A stretch of DNA of 64,000 nucleotides, from positions 79,043 to 143,042 of the forward strand of contig JAHBTI010000006.1 in NCBI GenBank assembly GCA_019638705.1. Direction: 5' to 3'. The notes beneath the pieces are model-generated. The model had not been told where the DNA came from. It saw only the letters and a program-made list of their open reading frames with translations, and did not search any database. Position numbers and translations under genes: made by a program. Positions 1 to 6,979 of this stretch are shown one piece after another. Each line of letters opens with the position of its first letter. The first letter of the stretch is position 1. This DNA comes from Bacteroidota bacterium. GTDB taxonomy: Bacteria > Bacteroidota > Bacteroidia > B-17B0 > Aurantibacillaceae.

Positions 1-228
1 GTAATTGTTTATCCAAACCCAAGCAACGGAAAATTAACCGCTGAATTAAACAAAAAAGGTTTGGAAAAAAACATCACTTTAACAGACTTAACAGGTCGCG
101 TAGTGATGACACACAAAACCACCAACGAAAAAATTGATTTTAACATCAGCGAATTAAACAGTGGTATTTATTTTTTACAGGTACAGTCGGGTGCTGAAAA
201 ACACACCGTTAAAGTGGTGAAGGAGTAA
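1..228 (+). CDS. C-terminal end of a T9SS type A sorting domain protein (5' partial)
   Basis: The first 75 codons read in frame 1 from the window edge and end at TAA 226-228. The translated tail starts VIVYPNPSNGKL and continues through LTGRVV, SGIYFLQV and a basic end KVVKE. This is the usual layout of a Type IX secretion type A sorting domain: a YPNP(S)NG motif, a short beta-sandwich of about 75 residues, a GxYxL/FxV strand and a lysine-rich terminus. The domain directs export across the outer membrane and is normally cleaved. What the rest of the protein does cannot be told because it lies outside the window. A strong hairpin terminator follows about 30 bases downstream. Confidence 0.85.
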   Translation, partial: VIVYPNPSNGKLTAELNKKGLEKNITLTDLTGRVVMTHKTTNEKIDFNISELNSGIYFLQVQSGAEKHTVKVVKE

Positions 229-260
229 GCCTACCGAAATTTCCCAAAGAGGAACTTTGA

Positions 261-296
261 AAAAATCCTCTGAAAATATTTTCAGAGGATTTTTTT
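261..296 (+). terminator. Rho-independent terminator after the T9SS protein
   Basis: A perfect palindrome: AAAAATCCTCTGAAAA, then TA, then the reverse complement, running into a T tract at 290-297. The A-rich left arm means it could work in both directions, but no minus-strand gene ends here. It separates the T9SS gene from the DUF58 gene. Confidence 0.85.
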
Positions 297-317
297 ATTT
301 ACCGATATTTACAAACC

Positions 318-1226
318 ATGCAAATCAACCGTTCTCAAATAGAGCCATTCAGAAAATTAGAACTGCTTGCCAAAAAAGTGGTGGAGGGTTTTATCACAGG
401 TTTGCACAAAAGCCCTTTTCACGGCTTTTCGGTGGAATTTGCCGAACACCGATTGTACAACACGGGCGAAAGCACCAAGCATATTGACTGGAAACTATTT
501 GCCCGCTCCGAAAAATTATTTGTAAAACGCTACGAAGAAGAAACCAATTTGCGTTGTCAAATTGTGATTGATACTTCGGCGAGTATGCTGTTTCCAAAAG
601 ACACCGAAAACAACAAACTTACCTTTAGCGTTTACGCTGCCGCCGCTTTGTGCGAATTATTAAAACAACAACGCGATGCCTTTGGTTTAACCTTGTTTGA
701 AAAAGACATTACACAACACTTTCCGGCAAAGGGCAGTCCGCTGCATCAAAAAATAATTCTCAATGCTTTGCAGGAAGTATTGGACAATACACACGAAAAC
801 ACAGGTACTTCGGCAGCTTCCGCGCTCAATCAAGTGGCGGAAATTATTCATCAACGCTCATTGGTTGTTATTTTCAGCGATATGTTTGAAAGCAATTCAG
901 AGAACGAAGAATTGTTTTCCGCGCTTCAACATTTAAAATACAGAAAGCACGAAGTTGTGTTGTTTCATGTGGTTGATAAAAGCAAAGAATTGGATTTTGA
1001 ATTTGAAAACAAACCATATCATTTTATTGATTTGGAAAGCGGCGAAGAAATAAAACTTAATCCTGCTCAAATGAAAGAGCAGTATAAAAAATCCATTTCT
1101 GCTTTTACCGAAGAACTCGAAACAAAATGCCAGCAATACAAAATTGATTTTGTGGAAGCTGATATTAACGCAGGTTTCAATACGGTACTTTATACTTATT
1201 TGGTGAAACGAAATGCGATGTTGTGA
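318..1226 (+). CDS. DUF58 domain protein (vWA-like, MoxR-associated type)
   Basis: 302 residues, close to the usual length of short cytosolic DUF58 proteins. Seen: the family signature GFSVEFAEHRLYNTGES then HIDWKLFARSEKLFVKRYEEE at residues 36-75, followed by a von Willebrand-type metal site DTSAS at residues 85-89. The C-terminal half has alternating hydrophobic strands expected of a vWA/Rossmann-like fold. DUF58 genes usually sit beside a MoxR AAA ATPase and BatA/BatB-type membrane proteins. No MoxR gene is in the window downstream, and what lies upstream of position 1 cannot be seen. The exact role is not established for the family. An alternative reading frame at 257 overlaps it and is not credible. 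Confidence 0.85.
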   Translation: MQINRSQIEPFRKLELLAKKVVEGFITGLHKSPFHGFSVEFAEHRLYNTGESTKHIDWKLFARSEKLFVKRYEEETNLRCQIVIDTSASMLFPKDTENNKLTFSVYAAAALCELLKQQRDAFGLTLFEKDITQHFPAKGSPLHQKIILNALQEVLDNTHENTGTSAASALNQVAEIIHQRSLVVIFSDMFESNSENEELFSALQHLKYRKHEVVLFHVVDKSKELDFEFENKPYHFIDLESGEEIKLNPAQMKEQYKKSISAFTEELETKCQQYKIDFVEADINAGFNTVLYTYLVKRNAML

Positions 1227-1227
1227 A

Positions 1228-1341
1228 TTAACCACATAGAACACATAGTTTTTACCGCGAAAATTGTCGCAAAGTGGCAATACTATGTGAAAATTTAAAG
1301 CTTATAAAATAACTATCTCCACTATGTTCCTATGTGGTTAA
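1228..1341. repeat. Intergenic inverted repeat, ACCACATAG family, copy 1
   Basis: Outer arms TTAACCACATAG (1228-1239) and CTATGTGGTTAA (1330-1341) are perfect 12-bp inverted repeats bounding 114 bp. The inside carries further partial repeats of the arm (ACACATAGTTTTTACCGCG, ACTATGTG). The same arms and the same internal TTTTTACCGC and TGTCGCAA words recur, in opposite orientation, at 47260-47397. No ORF lies inside. Confidence 0.75.
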
Positions 1342-1430
1342 ATTTGAACTCAAGTTTCTAAACATTCATTGTTAGTATAAAAATTCCTTTCTCAATTTTT
1401 CCAAAAACAAAACGCTCTACTTTTATTTAC

Positions 1431-2594
1431 ATGAGCGACATTGAACAATTTTTCAGTCCCGTAGAAAAAAATGATTCCTTCAACGAATTACAATTCGGAA
1501 ATTTGTTTTTCATTCACGACAGGCAAAATAATTTTCCCTCACTTGAAAATATTGATATTGCTATCATCGGAGTAACCGAAGAACGCAATGCGGAAAACAA
1601 TGAAGGCTGCAAACTCGCGCCCGATAACGTTCGCAACTATCTATATAAATTATACGGTGGCAGTTTTTCGGCGCGTGTGGCTGATTTAGGAAACATCAAT
1701 CAAGGACACACAACGGAAGACACTTATTTTGCTTTGCGAACAACGCTTGACGTTTTAATTCGCAAAAACATTGTTCCCGTTATTATTGGCGGCTCGCAAG
1801 ATTTGACTTACGCGCAGTTTCTCGGATACAAAGATTTGGAACAAACCATCAACATTGCCGCCATTGACAGCACCTTTGATATGGGAAATCCCGATGAAGA
1901 CATTAGCAACACTTCCTATCTCGGAAAAATAATTTTACATCAGCCGAATTATTTATTCAATTACAGCAACATCGGCTACCAAACCTATTTGGTAAATCAA
2001 AGCAATTTGCAAATGATGAACCGCCTGTATTTTGATGCATACCGTTTGGGACAAGTGCGCGATAAAATTGAAGAAGCCGAGCCGATTATTCGTCAAGCCG
2101 ATATGATTTCTTTTGACATTACTGCTATTAAACACTCTGACGCGCCCGCCAATCCTAACGCTTCGCCAAACGGATTTTACGCCGAAGAAGCCTGCCAAAT
2201 GATGCGATACGCGGGCATGAACGATAAATTATCTTCACTCGGCATTTACGAAATCAATCCGAAATATGATGTGAGCGGAAAAACAGCGCACCTTGCCGCG
2301 CAAATGATTTGGTGTTTTATGGACGGTTTTTATTCGCGCAAAAACGATTTTCCGAACCGTACAAGTGCAGATTATGTGCGTTTTCATGTGGTGCTGGAAG
2401 ACAGCAAGCACGAAATTAATTTTTACAAAAGCAAAAAAAGCGACCGTTGGTGGATGGAAATCCCCTACCCGCCGCTGAAAAATGTGAAATTTGAACGACA
2501 CACGCTAATCCCTTGCAGCTACAAGGATTATGAGCAAGCCATTAATAACGAAATTCCCGACCGTTGGTGGCAAACGTATCAGAAACTATCCTGA
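1431..2594 (+). CDS. Arginase/formimidoylglutamase-family protein with degenerate metal site
   Basis: 387 residues of the ureohydrolase (arginase/agmatinase/HutG) fold, next to hutI, which suggests histidine degradation (formimidoylglutamate to glutamate). Family positions are recognisable but altered. GGSQD (120-124) stands where GGxHS is expected. AIDSTFD (144-150) stands where DAHxD is expected. SFDITAIKHSD (227-237) stands where SxDxDxxDP is expected. Two His and one or more Asp of the Mn2+ site are therefore absent. The Bacteroidota subfamily with the SFDI-A---SDAP pattern is widespread as far as I recall, so this is probably a subfamily trait and not decay. The C-terminal 100 residues are an extension beyond the usual 300-residue enzyme. 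Catalytic activity as HutG is unproven. Confidence 0.7.
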   Translation: MSDIEQFFSPVEKNDSFNELQFGNLFFIHDRQNNFPSLENIDIAIIGVTEERNAENNEGCKLAPDNVRNYLYKLYGGSFSARVADLGNINQGHTTEDTYFALRTTLDVLIRKNIVPVIIGGSQDLTYAQFLGYKDLEQTINIAAIDSTFDMGNPDEDISNTSYLGKIILHQPNYLFNYSNIGYQTYLVNQSNLQMMNRLYFDAYRLGQVRDKIEEAEPIIRQADMISFDITAIKHSDAPANPNASPNGFYAEEACQMMRYAGMNDKLSSLGIYEINPKYDVSGKTAHLAAQMIWCFMDGFYSRKNDFPNRTSADYVRFHVVLEDSKHEINFYKSKKSDRWWMEIPYPPLKNVKFERHTLIPCSYKDYEQAINNEIPDRWWQTYQKLS

Positions 2595-2663
2595 CACAGA
2601 GGTACGAAGGCACAGAGAAATAATAAAAAACTCCGTGCCTCATAAACTCTGTATCTCTGTGTT
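2594..2663. repeat. Intergenic inverted repeat, CACAGAGG family, copy 1
   Basis: Arms ACACAGAG (2594-2601) and CTCTGTGT (2655-2662), with internal GGCACAGAG and CTCCGTGCCT also complementary. It fills most of the gap between the ureohydrolase-like gene and hutI. Related copies lie at 19730-19785 and, as a half site, at 22202-22232. Confidence 0.7.
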
Positions 2664-2724
2664 AAAAAAGTGTTGAGCGAAGCGAAATACAAAAAACTAT
2701 CTTTAAACCCTCAACTTTAAACTT

Positions 2725-3972
2725 ATGGGACTTCTTCTCAAAAATATTTCCGCATTACTTTCTGTGTATGAAAATGCGCCGCAAAAATTATCAGGTGCTG
2801 AAATGAAAAAATTACCTGTGATTGAAAATGCTTGGTTAGCTTGCGATAATGGACTGATTGCCGATTTCGGCAGCATGGACGATTTTCCGGGTATTACAGA
2901 TTGGAAAAATTTGGAAGTGATTGATTGCACGGGAAAAACCGTAATGCCAAGTTTTGCTGACAGCCACACGCACATTGTTTACGCGGGAAATCGCTCGCAG
3001 GAATTTGTGGACAGAATAAACGGTTTGACTTATGAAGAAATTTACAACCGCGGTGGCGGCATTTTAAACTCCGCAAAAAAATTGCGCGGAACTTCCGAAA
3101 ACGATTTGTTTGAACAAGCCTTAGAACGTTTAAAAGAAATTATCTCTCAAGGCACAGGCGCAGTAGAAATTAAAAGCGGTTATGGTTTAAACGTGGAAAG
3201 TGAATTAAAAATGCTGCGCGTTATTCGCCGACTGAAAGAAACAAATTTAATTCCCGTAAAGGCTACATTCCTTGGCGCACACGCCATTCCCGAAGAATTT
3301 AAAAACAACAAGCAAGGTTACATTGATTTAATCATCAACGAAATGTTGCCTGCCATTGAAAAAGAGAACTTGGCAGAGTTTATAGATATTTTTTGCGAGA
3401 AAGGATATTTTGACGAACACGAAACCAAACACATTTTGGAAGCGGGAAAAAAACACGGACTTGTTCCAAAAGTTCATGCGGAGCAAATGAGCCACAGCAA
3501 CGGCATTAAAGCAGCCGTTGAATGTAATGCCATTAGTGCCGACCATTTGGAATTTTGCAGCGATGATGATATTGCTTTGATGAAAAAATCTGACATCATG
3601 CCAACAATTCTTTCCGGTGCAGCATTTTTTTTGAATTTGCAATTACCGCCCGCCCGAAAAATGATTGATGCAGGATTGGCAGTAGCTTTTGCAAGTGATT
3701 TTAACCCCGGAAGCTCGCCAAGCGGCAACATGAAACTGATGATGAGCCTCGCTTGCATTCAATATAAACTCACACCCGAAGAAGCCATTAACGCTACAAC
3801 TATTAATACAGCTTACGCCATGAATTTGCAAAATGAAGTGGGTACAATTACCAATGGAAAATTGGCAAATCTCATTATTACAAAACCGATTAACAACTAC
3901 GGATTTTTACCTTACGCTTTTGGCAGCGATTTAATCGACACCATTATTTTAAACGGAAAGGTTTGGAAATAA
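2725..3972 (+). CDS. hutI: Imidazolonepropionase
   Basis: 415 residues, the normal length. It hydrolyses 4-imidazolone-5-propionate to N-formimidoyl-L-glutamate in histidine breakdown. Seen: the amidohydrolase metal motif DSHTHIVYAG (79-88), the HutI-type segment RINGLTYEEIYNRGGGI, EIKSGYG for substrate binding, KVHAEQMSH and SADHLE for the remaining His ligands, and FASDFNPGSSPSGN with the catalytic Asp near the C-terminus. All metal ligands look present, in contrast with the upstream neighbour. The pair has the same direction with a 130-bp gap holding a repeat. hutH and hutU are not in the window. Confidence 0.95.
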   Translation: MGLLLKNISALLSVYENAPQKLSGAEMKKLPVIENAWLACDNGLIADFGSMDDFPGITDWKNLEVIDCTGKTVMPSFADSHTHIVYAGNRSQEFVDRINGLTYEEIYNRGGGILNSAKKLRGTSENDLFEQALERLKEIISQGTGAVEIKSGYGLNVESELKMLRVIRRLKETNLIPVKATFLGAHAIPEEFKNNKQGYIDLIINEMLPAIEKENLAEFIDIFCEKGYFDEHETKHILEAGKKHGLVPKVHAEQMSHSNGIKAAVECNAISADHLEFCSDDDIALMKKSDIMPTILSGAAFFLNLQLPPARKMIDAGLAVAFASDFNPGSSPSGNMKLMMSLACIQYKLTPEEAINATTINTAYAMNLQNEVGTITNGKLANLIITKPINNYGFLPYAFGSDLIDTIILNGKVWK

Positions 3973-3973
3973 A

Positions 3974-3999
3974 AAAGCCACCTTTTTTAGGTGGCTTTA
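3974..3999 (+). terminator. Terminator after hutI
   Basis: AAAGCCACC (3974-3982), 7-nt loop TTTTTTA, GGTGGCTTT (3990-3998). The stem begins directly after the hutI stop codon. The A-rich left flank (3971-3976) would give a T tract in the minus direction, so it can also end the small lipoprotein gene coming from the right. Confidence 0.8.
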
Positions 4000-4018
4000 T
4001 ATAATTCAAACAAATGAA

Positions 4019-4234
4019 TTATTTCAATTCGCATGAAATTCCTGTTCCATAAATAGCATAAGTACTTGAAAGCGCATCACACGATGATTGTGCATCTTTC
4101 TTTTTAACTTTTTTGTACTCAATTTTTGCTAAACCAGCAGGAATACTTCCTCCTGAACATTCGCAAGTGTAATCTTTTTTGCACGAAGCCATTGATAAAG
4201 CGACTACGGCTGCAATCATAACGATTTTTTTCAT
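4019..4234 (-). CDS. Small predicted lipoprotein
   Basis: 71 residues from the ATG at 4234; a longer frame starting at 4270 would put 12 polar residues in front of the signal peptide and is less likely. The N-terminus MKKIVMIAAVVALSMASC is a lipoprotein signal with the acylated Cys at residue 18, followed by KKDY, so the mature protein is about 54 residues. It contains four more Cys (CEC near the start, SSCDAL, ISCELK) that could form two disulfides. No family recognised. It is convergent with hutI across a shared bidirectional terminator. Confidence 0.7.
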   Translation of the reverse strand: MKKIVMIAAVVALSMASCKKDYTCECSGGSIPAGLAKIEYKKVKKKDAQSSCDALSSTYAIYGTGISCELK

Positions 4235-4387
4235 TTTATTATTTTGTTTAAATTGGTTAATATGGAACAAGTTTCTGAAAAGAAAAGCAGATATGCAAGA
4301 AAAAGTTAAAAATATTTTCTTGTTTTTTCACATAGCTTTGTGTAAAATTTAGTGTTTTTAAGCGAATGTAAATACAAGGTTATAAAT

Positions 4388-4660
4388 ATGTTACACAATT
4401 ATAGAATAACAGTAAAAGGTAAAGTGCAGGAGGTTGGCTATCGCTTTAATGCCCAGGCAATGGCGCATAAATACAACCTCACAGGTTTTGTAAAAAATCA
4501 GCACGACGGTTCTGTACTCATTTACGCCGAAGGTACTGACGAAAACATTAATAATTTTATTGAGTGGTGTTATGTTGGTCCGCTGCTTGCCGAGGTAACA
4601 GAGGTACACGCCGAAGAAACAGATTTTGTGGGCTACCAAACATTTGAAATTAAGCGGTGA
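4388..4660 (+). CDS. acyP: Acylphosphatase
   Basis: 90 residues from ATG 4388; an upstream ATG at 4352 would add 12 residues not found in the family. It hydrolyses the carboxyl-phosphate bond of acylphosphates. Seen: the phosphate-binding loop GKVQEVGYR (11-19) with catalytic Arg19, and the substrate Asn at residue 37 in GFVKN, followed by DGSV and a C-terminal FEIKR strand. Length and motif order are standard for the ferredoxin-like acylphosphatase fold. The next gene begins 22 bp downstream, so co-transcription is likely. Confidence 0.93.
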   Translation: MLHNYRITVKGKVQEVGYRFNAQAMAHKYNLTGFVKNQHDGSVLIYAEGTDENINNFIEWCYVGPLLAEVTEVHAEETDFVGYQTFEIKR

Positions 4661-4682
4661 TTTATTAGTAATTTTATCACCT

Positions 4683-6032
4683 ATGTTTAAATTAAAATTC
4701 ACGATTTTCCTGTTGTCATTTGGCTTTTGTGTGCAAGCGCAACAACAAGTGTTAGATAAAGTTATTGGCGTTGTGGCAAAATATCCCATTCTGTTAAGCG
4801 ATTTGCAAAACACCATGTTGGAAAACGAAGAACAGGGTTACGCAAGCGACAAATGCAAGTCGTTTGAAATGCTGGTGTTTCAAAAACTGCTTTTGGCGCA
4901 GGCTGACAGGGACAGCGTAGTGGTGGACGACAAAGAAGTGGAACAGGAACTTTCGCGGCGTATGGCGTATTTCATTCAAAAATTTGGCAGCGAACAAAAA
5001 TTGGAAACGTTTTACGGCAAACGCACCAACGTTATAAAAGACGAATTGCGTCACGAGGTACAGGAACAACTTGTTGCCAACAAAATGCAGGAAAAAATTA
5101 CAGGCGATGTAAAACTTACACCCGCCGAAGTAAAAGCATTTTACAACGCTTTGCCGTCTGACAGTTTACCTTTTGTAAATTCGGAAGTGGAACTGCAACA
5201 ATTAGTAAAGAAGCCCGGTTTTAGTGCCGATGCAAAACAAGAAGCAAAAGAAAAATTGGAAGAATACCGTCAGCGTGTTTTAAACAGCAACGATGCCGCC
5301 CGCACCATGAGTACCATGGCGCGTATGTACAGCGATGACCCGGGTTCGGCTCCGCAGGGCGGATTTTATGCAAGTGTGGCAAAAGGCGTGATGGACCCGA
5401 GCTTTGAATCTGTTGCGTTTCGTTTAAAAAACGGTGAAATCTCCACTATTTTTGAAACGGCTTACGGTTATCACTTTATCAGATTGGTGCAGCGCAAAGG
5501 CGAATTGCTGGATTTACAGCACATTTTAATTCAGCCCAAAATGACCAACGAAGATTTTTTTCGTTGCAAACAGCAATTAGATACCATTTATAATTTAATC
5601 AAAGAAGGAAAAATTTCGTTTGAAGAGGCGGTAAGAAAATACAGCGATGATGCCGACACCAAACAAAACGCGGGCTTGATGATTAATCCGCAAACGGCAA
5701 GTACAAAATTTGATAACGAAATTCTAAACCAAATTGACGATAAATTAGTGCCCACTTTAACCAATATGCAAATTGGCGACATCAGCGCACCCACGCAATA
5801 CGCCATGCCCGACGGCAAACCTGCATTCAGGATTTTAAAACTGAAAAACAGAATTGACCCCCACAAAACCAATTTAAAAGACGATTATCAAAAACTTGCC
5901 AATATGGCAACCGCCGACAAAAAACAAAAACAGATTAAAGAATTTATAAAAAAGCGTTCAAAAATTACTTACATAAAACTTGACCCTCAATACTCCTGTA
6001 AGTTTGAAAATGATTGGACGATAACAGAGTAG
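4683..6032 (+). CDS. SurA-like periplasmic peptidylprolyl isomerase (two PpiC domains)
   Basis: 449 residues from ATG 4683, which puts a signal peptide (MFKLKFTIFLLSFGFCVQAQ) at the very start; the frame is open upstream to 4626 but the extension overlaps acyP. Residues 21-165 form a SurA_N-like chaperone region (KVIGVVAKYPILLSDLQ). Parvulin domain 1 spans about 168-270 (SDDPGSAPQGGF, PSFESVAF, YGYHFIRL). Domain 2 starts near 278 (LQHILIQPK, KYSDDADTKQNAG) and is more divergent. The likely role is outer-membrane protein folding. A second, larger PpiC protein lies at 6980-9115. Confidence 0.88.
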   Translation: MFKLKFTIFLLSFGFCVQAQQQVLDKVIGVVAKYPILLSDLQNTMLENEEQGYASDKCKSFEMLVFQKLLLAQADRDSVVVDDKEVEQELSRRMAYFIQKFGSEQKLETFYGKRTNVIKDELRHEVQEQLVANKMQEKITGDVKLTPAEVKAFYNALPSDSLPFVNSEVELQQLVKKPGFSADAKQEAKEKLEEYRQRVLNSNDAARTMSTMARMYSDDPGSAPQGGFYASVAKGVMDPSFESVAFRLKNGEISTIFETAYGYHFIRLVQRKGELLDLQHILIQPKMTNEDFFRCKQQLDTIYNLIKEGKISFEEAVRKYSDDADTKQNAGLMINPQTASTKFDNEILNQIDDKLVPTLTNMQIGDISAPTQYAMPDGKPAFRILKLKNRIDPHKTNLKDDYQKLANMATADKKQKQIKEFIKKRSKITYIKLDPQYSCKFENDWTITE

Positions 6033-6112
6033 TTGAGCGTTGAAAGTTGAGTGAATTAGCAAACTCAAAACTTTACACAGAACTCTCAACTTTAAACATT
6101 AAACTTTAAACT
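6033..6112. repeat. Intergenic repeat with AAAGTTGAG/CTCAACTTT arms
   Basis: AAAGTTGAG (6043-6051) and CTCAACTTT (6085-6093) are a perfect 9-bp inverted pair, flanked by further GTTGAG and AACTTTAAAC words. Similar wording (CTCAACTTTAAACTT) stands just upstream of hutI at 2708-2723 and GTTGAAAGTTGAG at 12893-12906. It looks like one more dispersed repeat family. Confidence 0.5.
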
Positions 6113-6115
6113 AAC

Positions 6116-6844
6116 ATGAAACACGACACCATTACTCCATATAATTCCCAACAAGAAAAAAAAGAACAGGTAGCACAAATGTTTGACAACATTGCCAACC
6201 GCTACGATTTACTGAACAGCATTTTGTCGTTAGGCATACACAAAGGCTGGCGTAAAAAATGCGTAAACATTTTAAAAACCAAACAACCGAAATTTATTTT
6301 GGACGTTGCCACAGGCACAGGCGATTTTGCTGTTGAATGTGCCAAACTCAATCCCGAAAAAATTACAGGCATTGACATCAGCGCGGGCATGATGAATTTT
6401 GGAAAAGAAAAAGTAAAGAAATTAAATTTAGACCATTTAATTTCCTTTGAATTGGGAAATGCCGAAACCGTAAATTTTCCTGACAGCAGTTTTGATGCCA
6501 TTGTTGTGGGCTTTGGTGTGCGCAATTTTCAAAATTTAGAAAAAGGTTTAAGTAACCTTTACCGAATGTTAAAACCAAACGGACAATTACTTGTGTTGGA
6601 GTTTTCATATCCCACAAACGTTTTCATAAAAGCAGGTTACAATTTTTATTTTTCTTACATCATACCGCTTGTCGGAAAACTGTTTTCTAAAGACACGCGC
6701 GCCTACGCTTACCTCACCAAAAGCGTAAAAGCATTTCCTAATAACGAACATTTTGTTGCCGTAATGAATAATTGCGGTTACAAACAAACATCTTACAAAA
6801 CGTTGAGTTTTGGGATTGCTGCAATTTATGCGGGAAGTAAATAG
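6116..6844 (+). CDS. menG: Demethylmenaquinone methyltransferase
   Basis: 242 residues, standard length. It transfers a methyl group from S-adenosylmethionine to demethylmenaquinone, the last step of menaquinone synthesis (the ubiE homologue serves menaquinone in Bacteroidota). Seen: the UbiE family segment YDLLNSILSLGIHKGWR (30-46), SAM motif I DVATGTGDF (63-71), GIDISAGMM, the VGFGVRNFQNLEKGL segment and RMLKPNGQLLVLEFS. It lies between two foldase genes with no obvious functional link. A GCCACGAAT repeat and a terminator for the opposite strand follow. Confidence 0.93.
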   Translation: MKHDTITPYNSQQEKKEQVAQMFDNIANRYDLLNSILSLGIHKGWRKKCVNILKTKQPKFILDVATGTGDFAVECAKLNPEKITGIDISAGMMNFGKEKVKKLNLDHLISFELGNAETVNFPDSSFDAIVVGFGVRNFQNLEKGLSNLYRMLKPNGQLLVLEFSYPTNVFIKAGYNFYFSYIIPLVGKLFSKDTRAYAYLTKSVKAFPNNEHFVAVMNNCGYKQTSYKTLSFGIAAIYAGSK

Positions 6845-6850
6845 TTTTTA

Positions 6851-6911
6851 GCCACGAATTACACGAATAAACACTAATCTGAATTTTGTATGAATTAGTG
6901 AAATTCGTGGC
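6851..6911. repeat. Intergenic inverted repeat, GCCACGAATT family, copy 1
   Basis: GCCACGAATT (6851-6860) and AATTCGTGGC (6902-6911) are perfect 10-bp arms bounding 61 bp, with an inner ACTAAT/ATTAGT pair. A second copy with identical arms lies at 39051-39125. No ORF inside. Confidence 0.75.
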
Positions 6912-6920
6912 AGATTGCAC

Positions 6921-6960
6921 TAACAAAAAAAACAGCCACGAAAAAAATCTCGCGGCTGTT
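6921..6960 (-). terminator. Terminator of the 711-aa PpiC gene
   Basis: On the minus strand the stem is AACAGCCGCG ... CGTGGCTGTT (6960-6951 with 6940-6931), with one G-U pair and a 10-nt loop, followed by TTTTTT (6930-6925). It starts 19 nt past the stop codon of the minus-strand gene. Confidence 0.8.
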
Positions 6961-6979
6961 TCATTTTTAAAATCCTGAA

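Noticed and set aside
257..487. 76-residue plus-strand ORF
   Set aside because: Begins in the terminator and overlaps the DUF58 gene in another frame.
4391..4816. 141-residue minus-strand ORF over acyP and the start of the foldase gene
   Set aside because: Overlaps two well-supported genes and has no recognisable domain.
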